From Streptomyces sp. TRM70350 (GTDB lineage: Bacteria; Actinomycetota; Actinomycetes; Streptomycetales; Streptomycetaceae), in NCBI RefSeq assembly GCF_019219825.1, contig NZ_JAHUXH010000010.1, forward strand, positions 159,208 through 223,207: a stretch of 64,000 nt of DNA. Direction: 5' to 3'. Each line of letters begins with the position of its first letter. The first letter of the stretch is position 1. The notes beneath the pieces are model-generated. The model worked only from the letters and a program-made list of their open reading frames with translations. It was not told the origin of the DNA and searched no databases. A program made the translations under genes and the position numbers. This document shows positions 43,351 to 50,934 of this stretch, in pieces.

Positions 43351-44021
43351 CACGAGCTGACGACGACGGTGTACGTCTCGGTGACGGACTCCGTCACGCC
43401 ACCGACCGTGCCCTGGACACGGAACGTGAGCTGGTAGGTACCGGCCTCCTCGAAGGCCCAGTTGGCGTGGTTGTGGGTGTCGACGCCGAACGTCCGGGAC
43501 TTGAAGGTGGAGATGTTCGGGTTGCTGTCGTACCAGCGGGCCCCGTTGCCCGCGTAGATGCTGAAGTCGTCGGTGGCGGCGCCGTCGCGGGTGGCGCTGA
43601 CGAGCCGGTACGTGACGGTGTCGTTCGCGAAGACCCCGGTGGTCAGGTGCTCGGTGGAGATGCCCGGGAACAGCACCCCGGCCGCGTCGGCCTCGGCCTC
43701 GGTGTCCGGCAGCAGCCAGATCTGGCTGCCCGAACCGAGGAACCCGAAGCCCGGGTTGGCGACCTTCGCCGCCGCCGGCACCGAGAGGGTCACGTCGGCC
43801 GGCTCGTACTCGGTGCCGGTCTCCTCGTCGTGGACGTGCAGGTGCAGGTCGGCGCCGTCCCACTCGGCGTCGAGGACGTCGACGTGGCCGCTGCTCAGGG
43901 TGGTGGCGGCGAAGGCCGACGTGTTGAGACCGGCCGTGGCGAGCGCGGCGGCGGCGAGGCCGGTGACGGTCAGCAGGCGTCTGTGGGTACGCAAGAGAAA
44001 CCCCCCATGGGTCATGTTCAT
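43350..44021 (-). CDS. Secreted single-repeat protein, first gene of anchored-repeat operon
   Basis: This 223-residue exported protein has a signal peptide (LLTVTGLAAAALATAGLNTS, cleavage near AFA) and one surface repeat (LSSGHVDVLDAEWDGADLHL; HVHDEETGTEYEPADVTLSV; DTHNHANWAFEEAGTYQLTF). It ends VTETYTVVVSS, with no sortase signal or lipobox, so it is probably released or loosely wall-associated. The repeat is rich in His, Asp and Glu. Start ATG 44021 (or 44015). A Zur-like box lies 23-37 bases upstream, so the whole operon should be repressed when zinc is plentiful. Confidence 0.87.
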   Translation of the reverse strand: MNMTHGGFLLRTHRRLLTVTGLAAAALATAGLNTSAFAATTLSSGHVDVLDAEWDGADLHLHVHDEETGTEYEPADVTLSVPAAAKVANPGFGFLGSGSQIWLLPDTEAEADAAGVLFPGISTEHLTTGVFANDTVTYRLVSATRDGAATDDFSIYAGNGARWYDSNPNISTFKSRTFGVDTHNHANWAFEEAGTYQLTFRVQGTVGGVTESVTETYTVVVSS

Positions 44022-44043
44022 GCCCGATCGGGCACGAGAAAGA

Positions 44044-44058
44044 CGATAATCATTTTCA
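44044..44058 (-). promoter_or_regulatory. Zur-like box controlling the anchored-repeat operon
   Basis: The minus strand reads TGAAAATGATTATCG, close to the actinobacterial Zur consensus TGAAAATGATTTTCA. It lies just before the first gene and probably overlaps its promoter. It is the best match of the four boxes in the window. Confidence 0.75.
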
Positions 44059-44140
44059 ACAGAGGGGGCAACGGGTTTGCGGTGACGCCTGGGTGACGGC
44101 CGTACGACAGCTGCGGGACGGCGGGACGGATGCGCGGTGA

Positions 44141-45022
44141 TCAGCCGGGCTCGGGAACCGGTCTCCTGGCTCCCCACTGCCGGGTCCGGTGGGCGCCCAG
44201 GCCCCGGCAGACCAGGTAGATCGTGAACGAGATGGTGGTGACGTAGGGGCTGATCGGGATGCTGCCGCCCAGGGCGAGCAGGATCCCGCCCTCGATCGAG
44301 ACGACCGCGAAGACCACGCTCAGCACGGGCAGCAGCACCGGCGACGCGGTGATCCTGGCCGCGGCGGCCGCGGGGGTGACGACGAGGGTGAGGACCAGCA
44401 GCGCCCCGACGATCTGCACGGACAGCGCGACCGCGAGTCCCAGCACGATCATGAAGGCGAACGACAGTGCGCGGACCGGCACCCCACGCGCCTCGGCCAC
44501 CTCCGGGTCGGCGCTGGAGAACGCGAGCGGCCGCCACATGACCGCCAGCGCCACCAGCACCACGGCCGACGTACCGAGCAGCCACGACATCTGCGGGGTG
44601 TCGACGGCGACGATCTGCCCGGTGAGGATGCCGAACTTGTTCGCGGCCCGGCCCTCGTACAGGGCGAGGAAGAGCACGCCGAGCCCGAGGCCGAACGGCA
44701 TGATCGTGCCGATCACCGAGTTGCGGTCCCGGGCACGCGAGCCGAGCAGGCCGATCGTCCCGGCCGCGATCAGCGATCCGACGATCGAGCCCGCCACAAT
44801 GTTCACCCCCAGCAGCAGCGCGGCCGAGGCGCCGGCGAACGACAGCTCGCTGGTCCCGTGCACCGCGAACGGCAGATCCCGCATGATCACGAAAACCCCG
44901 ACCAGCCCACCGACCAGGCCGAGCGCGGCACCGGCGATGAGGGAGTTGCGGACCAGGGCGAGCAGTTCGCCGTAGTTGTCGAAGTTGAAGATCTGCTGCC
45001 AGATCCCCTCGGCGATGGTCAT
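44141..45022 (-). CDS. znuB: Zinc ABC transporter permease
   Basis: This 293-residue ABC-3 family permease has eight helices (NSLIAGAALGLVGGLVGVFV; FAVHGTSELSFAGASAALLL; SVQIVGALLVLTLVVTPAAA). It is the third gene of a classical znuA-C-B operon and starts at ATG 45022, overlapping the ATPase stop (ATGA). It differs clearly from the second permease at 36966, so the locus has two complete import systems. Confidence 0.92.
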   Translation of the reverse strand: MTIAEGIWQQIFNFDNYGELLALVRNSLIAGAALGLVGGLVGVFVIMRDLPFAVHGTSELSFAGASAALLLGVNIVAGSIVGSLIAAGTIGLLGSRARDRNSVIGTIMPFGLGLGVLFLALYEGRAANKFGILTGQIVAVDTPQMSWLLGTSAVVLVALAVMWRPLAFSSADPEVAEARGVPVRALSFAFMIVLGLAVALSVQIVGALLVLTLVVTPAAAAARITASPVLLPVLSVVFAVVSIEGGILLALGGSIPISPYVTTISFTIYLVCRGLGAHRTRQWGARRPVPEPG

Positions 45023-45903
45023 GGCCGTACTCCGTGCGGCAGTTTCGGGTGGTGCGGCGGCTCGGCCACCTCGTCGGGCACGCCCACCACCGTGATCCGG
45101 TCCCGGACGCGGATGACGTCGACCTGCGTGCCGTACAACTGCGACAGCGCCTCGGAGGTCAGCACCTCGTCCGGCGTGCCGACCCGGTGGCCGCCGCGGG
45201 CGAGGTACAGCACGCGGTCCACCAGTCCCAGCACGGGGTTGATCTCGTGGGTCACGAAGACCACCGCCGTGCCGTGGGAGCGGCGCCGGGCGTCCACCAG
45301 TTCCGTCACGGCCCGCTGATGGTGCAGGTCGAGGGAGAGCAGGGGCTCGTCGCACAGCAGGATCCGCGGGTCGGTCGCCAGCGCCTGCCCGATGCGCACG
45401 CGCTGCCGTTCACCGCCGGAGAGCAGGCCGACGGGGACGTCCCCGAACGCGGCGGCACCGACCGCCGCAAGAACCTCGTCCACCCGTTTCCGTACGGCGC
45501 CCGTGCGCAGCCGTGGTCCGAAGCCGTGCCCGTCGATGCCGAAGCGGACGACGTCCCGGGCGCGCAGCATCGCGTGCGCGGACAGCGTCGCCTGCTGGGG
45601 GACGTAGCCGATGTGCCGACTGCCCCGGCGCGGCGGGCGGCCCAGGACCGTCAGCGTGCCCGCGGACAACTGCCGCTGCCCCAGCAGGGCGCGGACGAAG
45701 CTGGTCTTGCCCGATCCGTTGGGCCCGAGTACGGCCAGGAACTGCCCCGGCTGGACATCGAGATCGAGGTCCTGCCACAGCACGCGCTCGCCGTAGGAGA
45801 GGGCCGCTCCGCGCAGGCTGATCACCGCGCCGGCCGTGCCACGGTCGTCGGTCGTCCCGCGGTCGCGGGCGCGGGACACGGTGGCCACGGCGGACCGCCT
45901 CAC
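45019..45903 (-). CDS. znuC: Zinc ABC transporter ATP-binding protein
   Basis: This ATPase of about 294 residues has Walker A (AVLGPNGSGKTSFVRALLG), signature LLSGGERQRVRIGQALA, Walker B (RILLCDEPLLSLDLHHQRA) and the H-loop (VVFVTHEINPVLGLVDRV). The GTG start at 45903 overlaps the stop of znuA (GTGA). The first 27 residues are basic and unconserved, so a later start is possible. It powers uptake through the 44141-45022 permease. Confidence 0.92.
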   Translation of the reverse strand: MRRSAVATVSRARDRGTTDDRGTAGAVISLRGAALSYGERVLWQDLDLDVQPGQFLAVLGPNGSGKTSFVRALLGQRQLSAGTLTVLGRPPRRGSRHIGYVPQQATLSAHAMLRARDVVRFGIDGHGFGPRLRTGAVRKRVDEVLAAVGAAAFGDVPVGLLSGGERQRVRIGQALATDPRILLCDEPLLSLDLHHQRAVTELVDARRRSHGTAVVFVTHEINPVLGLVDRVLYLARGGHRVGTPDEVLTSEALSQLYGTQVDVIRVRDRITVVGVPDEVAEPPHHPKLPHGVRP

Positions 45904-46841
45904 TTGGCCAGCGCGCTCGCGAGCGCGTCGACGTTGGCGGTCATCCAGCCGATGTAGTCCTTGCCCTCCGGCAGGGTCTCGGTCACGGGGACGACGGGAA
46001 TTCCGGCGGACTTGGCCGCCTTCTCGACCTTCTCGGTCTGCGGGCCGGAGGTCTGCTCGTTGTAGACCAGCGCCTTGACCTTCTTGTCGGTGAACAGCGC
46101 CAGCGTGGCTTGCAGGGTCCTCGGGGAGACGTCGTCGCCCTCCTCGACGGCCTCGCTGAACTCCTCCGGCGTCGCGTTCTCCAGGCCGCAGGCCTCGATC
46201 ATGTACAGCGGGACGGGTTCGGTGACGGCCACCTGCTCGCCGCCGTGGTCGGTCCTGACCTGCGCTTCCTTCTCCTGAAGCGGCTTCAGCTGCGCCTTGA
46301 AGGCGTTCGCGTTCTTGGTGAAGGTGTCGGCGCCGTCCGGGTCGGCCTTGCCCAGGGCGGTGGCGATACGGTCGGCGATCCTGCCCACGGTGGGGAAGTC
46401 GTACCAGAGGTGCTCGTTGAGCTCCCCGCCCGGTGGGGCGGTCTTCCCGGAAACCCTGACCGCGTTGATGACCTCGGCGGACGAGTTGTCACTGCTCGTC
46501 AGCATCCGGCCGATGAAGTCGTCGTAGCCGCCGCCGTTCTCGATGACGACCTTCGCCTTGGACAGCGCCAACTGGTTCTGGGTGCTGGCCTCGTAGGAGT
46601 GCGGGTCCTGGTCCGGGTTGCTGATGATCGAGGTGACCTTCACCCGCGCGCCGCCGATCCGCTCGGCCATGTCGCCGTAGACGTTCGTCGAGGCCACCAC
46701 CGGGATGGCGGACGAGGAAACGGGACTCTGCGAGGCGTGGGGGTCGCCGCCGGAGTCGGACGAGTTGCCGCAACCGGCCAGGGCGGCCAGGCAGACACCG
46801 GCTATGAGCGGCGCCGAACGCCGGGACCAGGACGCACGCAT
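45900..46841 (-). CDS. znuA: Zinc ABC transporter substrate-binding lipoprotein
   Basis: This 313-residue solute-binding protein (cluster A-I) has a lipobox LAGC at about residue 24, then VVASTNVYGDMAERIGGARV, IISNPDQDPHSYEASTQNQL, NEHLWYDFPTVGRIADRI and VAVTEPVPLYMIEACGLENA. Metal-ligand histidines of the first two regions are present (DPHSYE, EHLWYD); the third His position appears to be replaced around VTEPVP, and the His-rich loop of many ZnuA proteins is missing. It leads the znuACB operon and lies behind a Zur-like box. Confidence 0.92.
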   Translation of the reverse strand: MRASWSRRSAPLIAGVCLAALAGCGNSSDSGGDPHASQSPVSSSAIPVVASTNVYGDMAERIGGARVKVTSIISNPDQDPHSYEASTQNQLALSKAKVVIENGGGYDDFIGRMLTSSDNSSAEVINAVRVSGKTAPPGGELNEHLWYDFPTVGRIADRIATALGKADPDGADTFTKNANAFKAQLKPLQEKEAQVRTDHGGEQVAVTEPVPLYMIEACGLENATPEEFSEAVEEGDDVSPRTLQATLALFTDKKVKALVYNEQTSGPQTEKVEKAAKSAGIPVVPVTETLPEGKDYIGWMTANVDALASALAK

Positions 46842-46911
46842 GGGGAATCCCTCCGCGATGAAGTGAGTTGTCCGCCGAGCTCAGCCTGTCCCGGCTGGGG
46901 CCCACGCTAGA

Positions 46912-46926
46912 TGGAAACGGATGTCA
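46912..46926 (-). promoter_or_regulatory. Zur-like box between znuA and the pacL-like gene
   Basis: On the plus strand TGGAAACGGATGTCA matches the Zur pattern TGAAAACGGTTTTCA at 12 of 15 positions. On the minus strand TTGACA, a possible -35 element of znuA, overlaps it. A related half site (TGGAAATCC) follows about 25 bases later, nearer the divergent DUF1490 gene. Confidence 0.65.
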
Positions 46927-47100
46927 ACACCGCCTTTCGGTCAGCCGATATGGAAATCCTTACCAAGAACCTAACTCTCGTCGCCTCGGCATGCGCGGCC
47001 ACGACTTCCCCAGCGATGACTGATGCGCGACGCCCCCCCACGGGACAAGAATGGACGTACCGCGTCGAAAACGGAGGAATCCGCTCCGCGGAAGGAGATC

Positions 47101-47403
47101 ATGATGCATCCCGCCGCTTTCGCCGGTGCGGTCGTGGGCCGCATCACGCACTACGCCTTGTCCGGAACCGCGGGCGTACTGGTTCTGCGGGGAGCCGCCA
47201 AGGCGAAGCCCTCGGCGCGCAGACTTCTGGTCAGCGGTATCGCCGGTGGCATCACGACGGGGCGGCGGCTCGGTGCTGCCGCCGAAGAGGCCCGCCTGAA
47301 GGCGGGCGACCTGCTGGCGGAGGCCAGGGAGCAGTTGGGTGAGGAGGCGCCGCCGCCCTCGGCGGTCGGTGTCGAGGGACACGCCCACGACCACGAGCAC
47401 TGA
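47101..47403 (+). CDS. DUF1490 / PacL-like metal-efflux partner protein
   Basis: This 100-residue protein begins MMHPAAFAGAVVGRITHYAL and has a hydrophobic N-terminal segment (HYALSGTAGVLVLRGAAKAK), a helical middle and a histidine-rich end, GHAHDHEH. This matches DUF1490 proteins such as mycobacterial Rv3269 (PacL1), a small membrane protein that binds metal with its C-terminal Asp/His motif and supports the adjacent P-type ATPase CtpC. GAAGGAG precedes the start. The P-type ATPase follows 12 bases later, the same order as rv3269-ctpC. Confidence 0.87.
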   Translation: MMHPAAFAGAVVGRITHYALSGTAGVLVLRGAAKAKPSARRLLVSGIAGGITTGRRLGAAAEEARLKAGDLLAEAREQLGEEAPPPSAVGVEGHAHDHEH

Positions 47404-47415
47404 GAGGCGGTGGCC

Positions 47416-49641
47416 ATGCCCGGCAACGTTCCCGTGGCCGGTCGTCCGGCCTCCGGCTCCGGGGTGGTGGTGCGCTCGGCGGCTGCCGGGCGCGTACGGC
47501 TGCTGGTTCCCTGGTTGCGGGGGCGGCCGGGCCGCGCCGGGATCGTGGACGAGCGGTTCACCGATCTGCCGGGTTTCCGGGCGTTGCGTATCTTCCCGCG
47601 GACCGGTGCCGTGATCGTCTGGGTGCAGCCCGACCTGGTCGACGTCGACCGCCTGGTCGCCGCCCTCGACGAGGCGCCGCCGCCGGGGGTGCCCGCCAGG
47701 GACAGCCGGTCCGCGCCCGACTCCTCCACCGGAGAGGTGGCGCGACTCGTGGTCGGCGGTGCGGTACTCGCCCTCGTGGGACTGCGGCGACTGCTCGGCC
47801 GGACGCCGTGGACGCCGACGGGCTCGGCCGGTTTCCTCGGCGCGGTCACCGTGTTCAGCGGGCTGCCGTTCTTCCGCGGCGCCGCCCGCACACTCGGCGG
47901 CAGACGCCATGCGGGCACCGATGTGCTGGTGACGACGGCGACCGTGATCTCGCTCGTGCTGCGCGAGAACGTGGTCGCGCTCATGGTGCTGTGGCTGCTC
48001 AACATCGGTGAGTTCCTCCAGGCCATCACCCTGCGGCGAACCCGGCGCGCCATCGAGGAGCTGCTCTCCATCGGCGAGGAGCGCGTCTGGCTGGTCCGCG
48101 ACGGTGTGGAGGTGGAGGTCGATCTCGCGGAGGTCGGGGCCGGAGACGTGATCGCGGTGTACGAGCACCACCGCATCCCCGTCGACGGCACCGCCGAGAC
48201 CGGCGAGGCACTCGTGGACCAGGCGGCCATCACTGGCGAGGCACTCCCGGTATACGTGCAGCCCGGCAGCGACGTGTACGCGGGCACCCTCGTCTCCACC
48301 GGCTCCCTGACCGTACGGGCCACCTCGGTCGGACAGGACACGGTCGTCGGGCGGATCATCACCCGGGTCGAGGAGGCACAGGCCGACCGGGCCCCGATCC
48401 AGACCGTCGCCACCGCCTTCACCCGCCGCTTCGTGCCCGTCTCGTTCGCCCTCGCCGGGATCACGTACGCGCTGACCCGGGATGCCCGACGGGCGATGAC
48501 CATGCTGCTGATCGCCTGCCCCTGCGCCGCGGGCCTGGCCACCCCGACCGCGATCAGCGCGGCCATCGGCAACGGCGCCCGCCGGGGCACCCTCATCAAG
48601 GGCGGCACCCACCTGGAGGGCATCGGCCGCGTCACCGCCGTCGTCTTCGACAAGACCGGCACGCTCACGCTCGGCCGCCCCCTGGTCACCAGCGTGGTGA
48701 CGCTCGACGAGGCGGTCACCGCCGACGAGGTGCTGAGCCTCGCGGCCTCCGGCGAACTGCACGCACGGCACCCGCTCGCCCAGGCCATCGTCCGGCGCAC
48801 CGAGGAACAGCACCTGCACATCCCGATCCACCAGGCCTGCGAGGTCGTCCTCGGCATGGGCGTGCGCGCCGAACTCGACGGCAGCCGCCTGCTGGTGGGC
48901 AGCCCCGCCCTGCTGCGCCGCCACGGTCTGGACCTCTCCGAGGTGGCCCAGGAGTGGACGAGCCGACTGCGCGCCGGCGGCGAGACCGTCATCTGCCTCG
49001 CCCACGACGACAAGCTGATCGGCATGCTCGGCCTGTCCGACGCCGTGCGCGGCGGAGCCGACACCGTCGTCCGCCAGCTGACGGACCTCGGGGTGACCCG
49101 GATCGTGCTGCTGACCGGCGACGCCCCCGAGACCGCCCAGGCCGTGGCCGACACCCTCGGCATCACCGAGGTCCACGCCCACGCGCTGCCCGAGGCCAAA
49201 CTCCAGCTGATCCGTGACCTCCAGGCAGAGGGACACAGCGTGGCGATGGTCGGCGACGGCACCAACGACGCGCCCGCCCTGGCGCTCGCCGACGTCGGCA
49301 TCGTCATGGGCGCCCACTCCTCCCATGTCGCTCTGGAGACCGCCGACATCGCCCTGGCCGGCAACGACCTGCGCCAGGTGGCCGCCGTCGTGGAACTCAG
49401 CCGCCACACCCTGCGCGTCGTACGGCAGAACTACACGCTGTCCATCGGCGTGAACCTGGCCGGACTCATCGCGGGCGCGGGCGGCTCCATCAACCCCGTC
49501 CTGGCCGCCCTGCTGCACAACACCAGCAGCATCGCCGTGGTCGCCAACTCCGCCCGACTGGTGGGTCACACCCCGCACCTGCCGAGCGACGCCACCGCAC
49601 GACTGCGGGCCGCACCGCTGGAGGAGCGGCGAGTGCGCTGA
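47416..49641 (+). CDS. P1B-type metal-transporting ATPase, CtpC-like
   Basis: This 741-residue pump has a degenerate N-terminal metal-binding-like domain (residues about 15-90, no CxxC), then membrane helices, the A-domain ITGEALPVYVQPGSDVYAGT, the ion motif C368-P-C370 in IACPCAAGLATPTAISAAIG, phosphorylated Asp412 in VVFDKTGTLTLGRPL, the nucleotide domain with HPLAQAI, and MVGDGTNDAPALALADVGIV. CtpC-type pumps move zinc or manganese out of the cytosol. ATG 47416 lies 8 bases after GAGAGG; GTG 47410 is alternative. With the PacL-like gene it forms an efflux unit divergent from znuACB. Confidence 0.92.
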   Translation: MPGNVPVAGRPASGSGVVVRSAAAGRVRLLVPWLRGRPGRAGIVDERFTDLPGFRALRIFPRTGAVIVWVQPDLVDVDRLVAALDEAPPPGVPARDSRSAPDSSTGEVARLVVGGAVLALVGLRRLLGRTPWTPTGSAGFLGAVTVFSGLPFFRGAARTLGGRRHAGTDVLVTTATVISLVLRENVVALMVLWLLNIGEFLQAITLRRTRRAIEELLSIGEERVWLVRDGVEVEVDLAEVGAGDVIAVYEHHRIPVDGTAETGEALVDQAAITGEALPVYVQPGSDVYAGTLVSTGSLTVRATSVGQDTVVGRIITRVEEAQADRAPIQTVATAFTRRFVPVSFALAGITYALTRDARRAMTMLLIACPCAAGLATPTAISAAIGNGARRGTLIKGGTHLEGIGRVTAVVFDKTGTLTLGRPLVTSVVTLDEAVTADEVLSLAASGELHARHPLAQAIVRRTEEQHLHIPIHQACEVVLGMGVRAELDGSRLLVGSPALLRRHGLDLSEVAQEWTSRLRAGGETVICLAHDDKLIGMLGLSDAVRGGADTVVRQLTDLGVTRIVLLTGDAPETAQAVADTLGITEVHAHALPEAKLQLIRDLQAEGHSVAMVGDGTNDAPALALADVGIVMGAHSSHVALETADIALAGNDLRQVAAVVELSRHTLRVVRQNYTLSIGVNLAGLIAGAGGSINPVLAALLHNTSSIAVVANSARLVGHTPHLPSDATARLRAAPLEERRVR

Positions 49642-49718
49642 TTCCCCACGCCGTCGGCCGGGCGCCCCGCGTCCTGCTCGCACACCCCCGCACACTTGAG
49701 CTATCGTCCATATGGATA

Positions 49719-49733
49719 TGGATGTCATTTCCA
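49719..49733 (+). promoter_or_regulatory. Zur-like box upstream of zur
   Basis: TGGATGTCATTTCCA, read on the other strand as TGGAAATGACATCCA, lies 54-68 bases before the zur start and fits the Zur pattern at about 11 of 15 positions. It suggests autoregulation. A neighbouring CATATGGATATGGA adds to the symmetry. Confidence 0.55.
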
Positions 49734-49786
49734 GTTGGCCTGCGCGTGCCGACGACCCGGCGAGCGTCGATGGGGGGTGATCTGCC

Positions 49787-50209
49787 GTGGGTGGCCGGAC
49801 GACCCGGCAGCGCAAGGCGGTCCTGAGCGCGCTCGCGGGCTGCCAGGACTTCGTGTCGGCCCAGGAACTGCACGCCCTGCTGGTCGCCGACGCCCACAAG
49901 ATCGGCCTCACCACCGTCTACCGCGCACTGCGTGACCTGGAGGCGGAGGGCGGTGTGGACGTCGTACGCGACGAGGCGGGCGGACGGCTCTACCGTCGGC
50001 GGCCCGCCGACGGCCACCGCCACTACCTGATCTGCCGCTGCTGCGGCAGCAGCCGACCGGTGGACTCCGAGGTCGTCGAGCGGTGGGCGGACCGGATCGC
50101 CGCCGACACCGGGTTCGCCGCGGTGCAGCACACCGTCGAGCTCACCGGCCTGTGCACCGACTGCCATACCACCGAGGACGGAGAAGACACCGCCGTCATG
50201 GTCCGGTAA
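49787..50209 (+). CDS. zur: Fur-family zinc uptake regulator
   Basis: This 140-residue repressor has an N-terminal winged helix (TTRQRKAVLSALAGCQDFVS; LTTVYRALRDLEAEGGVDVV) and a dimerisation domain with two CxxC pairs for structural zinc (LICRCCGSS and LTGLCTDCH) plus sensing histidines in RPADGHRHYLICRC. Its position next to znuACB, the P-type ATPase and several Zur-like boxes makes Zur rather than Fur the natural assignment. The start is GTG 49787. Confidence 0.92.
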   Translation: MGGRTTRQRKAVLSALAGCQDFVSAQELHALLVADAHKIGLTTVYRALRDLEAEGGVDVVRDEAGGRLYRRRPADGHRHYLICRCCGSSRPVDSEVVERWADRIAADTGFAAVQHTVELTGLCTDCHTTEDGEDTAVMVR

Positions 50210-50219
50210 CGGTTCGGGG

Positions 50220-50239
50220 GCGGCGGGCCACACCGCCGC
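50220..50239 (+). terminator. Hairpin after zur
   Basis: GCGGCG (50220-50225) pairs with CGCCGC (50234-50239) across eight bases, 10 bases after the zur stop. Confidence 0.5.
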
Positions 50240-50598
50240 GCCGTGCACGAACGTCGCACGGCCGCAACCAGGACAACGCCGGCCGACGATCCCGCACACG
50301 CGGTGCCGGTTCGCCCGCCGATCGGCGACACGGCCCGGTACGAGGTGACTCTCCCCCGCCTGACGGACGAGGGCGCGCGGTTCCTGCGGCAGAGCCGTGC
50401 CGCGGTGAGTGGACGGCGGACGAATTCTCGCTCTGCCTCACGTCAGGAGCTGGTCAGGAACGCGGTGTGCGGGGCCGGGCGCTGCTTGGCATCGGCTGCA
50501 CCGCCTCGTTCGTACAACTGTCCGGAGGCCGGGCGTGCCCGAAACCGCCCTCGACACCGAAGCCGAACCCGGCCCTGCCCGCCCTGCGGCACGGGCGG

Positions 50599-50686
50599 CA
50601 CGAGACCGACACCCCGCGGTACGCGCAGGACCCGCAGGGGGACGTGATCCCGCTGGACAGCCACATCCGGCCGGCCAACCCCCTTC
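50599..50686 (+). pseudogene. DyP-type peroxidase fragment in the 50.2-50.9 kb gap
   Basis: The 725-bp gap between zur and the sugar-binding protein has no intact gene. One frame contains HETDTPRYAQDPQGDVIPLD then SHIRPANP. This matches the segment of dye-decolorising peroxidases that normally reads YxxDPxGxVIPxDAHIRLANPR and contributes to the haem pocket. The surrounding 150 codons are scrambled and no other DyP motif is visible, so this is a small relic. The remainder of the gap upstream is unassigned. Confidence 0.55.
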
Positions 50687-50745
50687 TTCGCCCTGCCCGG
50701 CGTGCGGGACGACACACACCTTGTTCAAACGTCCTGACAAACGCA

Positions 50746-50776
50746 TTGACATCCCCTGGGGGCGGCCCCATAGTAC
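50746..50776 (+). promoter_or_regulatory. Probable promoter of the sugar-binding protein gene
   Basis: TTGACA (50746-50751) and TAGTAC (50771-50776) are separated by 19 bases and immediately precede the LacI-type operator. A similar TTGACA precedes the isomerase gene at 53047-53052. Confidence 0.5.
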
Positions 50777-50782
50777 GTGCTA

Positions 50783-50809
50783 CTAGAGCGCGCTAATAAA
50801 GCGCTCTAG
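50783..50809. promoter_or_regulatory. LacI-type operator, site 1
   Basis: CTAGAGCGC (50783-50791) and GCGCTCTAG (50801-50809) form a perfect inverted repeat with a nine-base centre, just downstream of the promoter. A near copy lies at 53084-53110 before the isomerase gene. The adjacent LacI-family protein is the obvious ligand. Confidence 0.75.
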
Positions 50810-50934
50810 CACAGGCGAGGCACCGCGCGAGGCATCGTTCGGCCGACGACCCGCCCCCGCCCCGCACGGAGCTGCCATCCCCTTCTCCCCCCTCACTCCC
50901 TCCTTCGATCTACTCCTCACGAGGTGCACGGGAC

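Noticed and set aside
50210..50934. Small zinc-finger-like gene after zur (a frame ending with a CPACGTTHT-type segment)
   Set aside because: Codon pattern is poor, there is no ribosome-binding site, and a DyP peroxidase fragment in another frame explains part of the region better.
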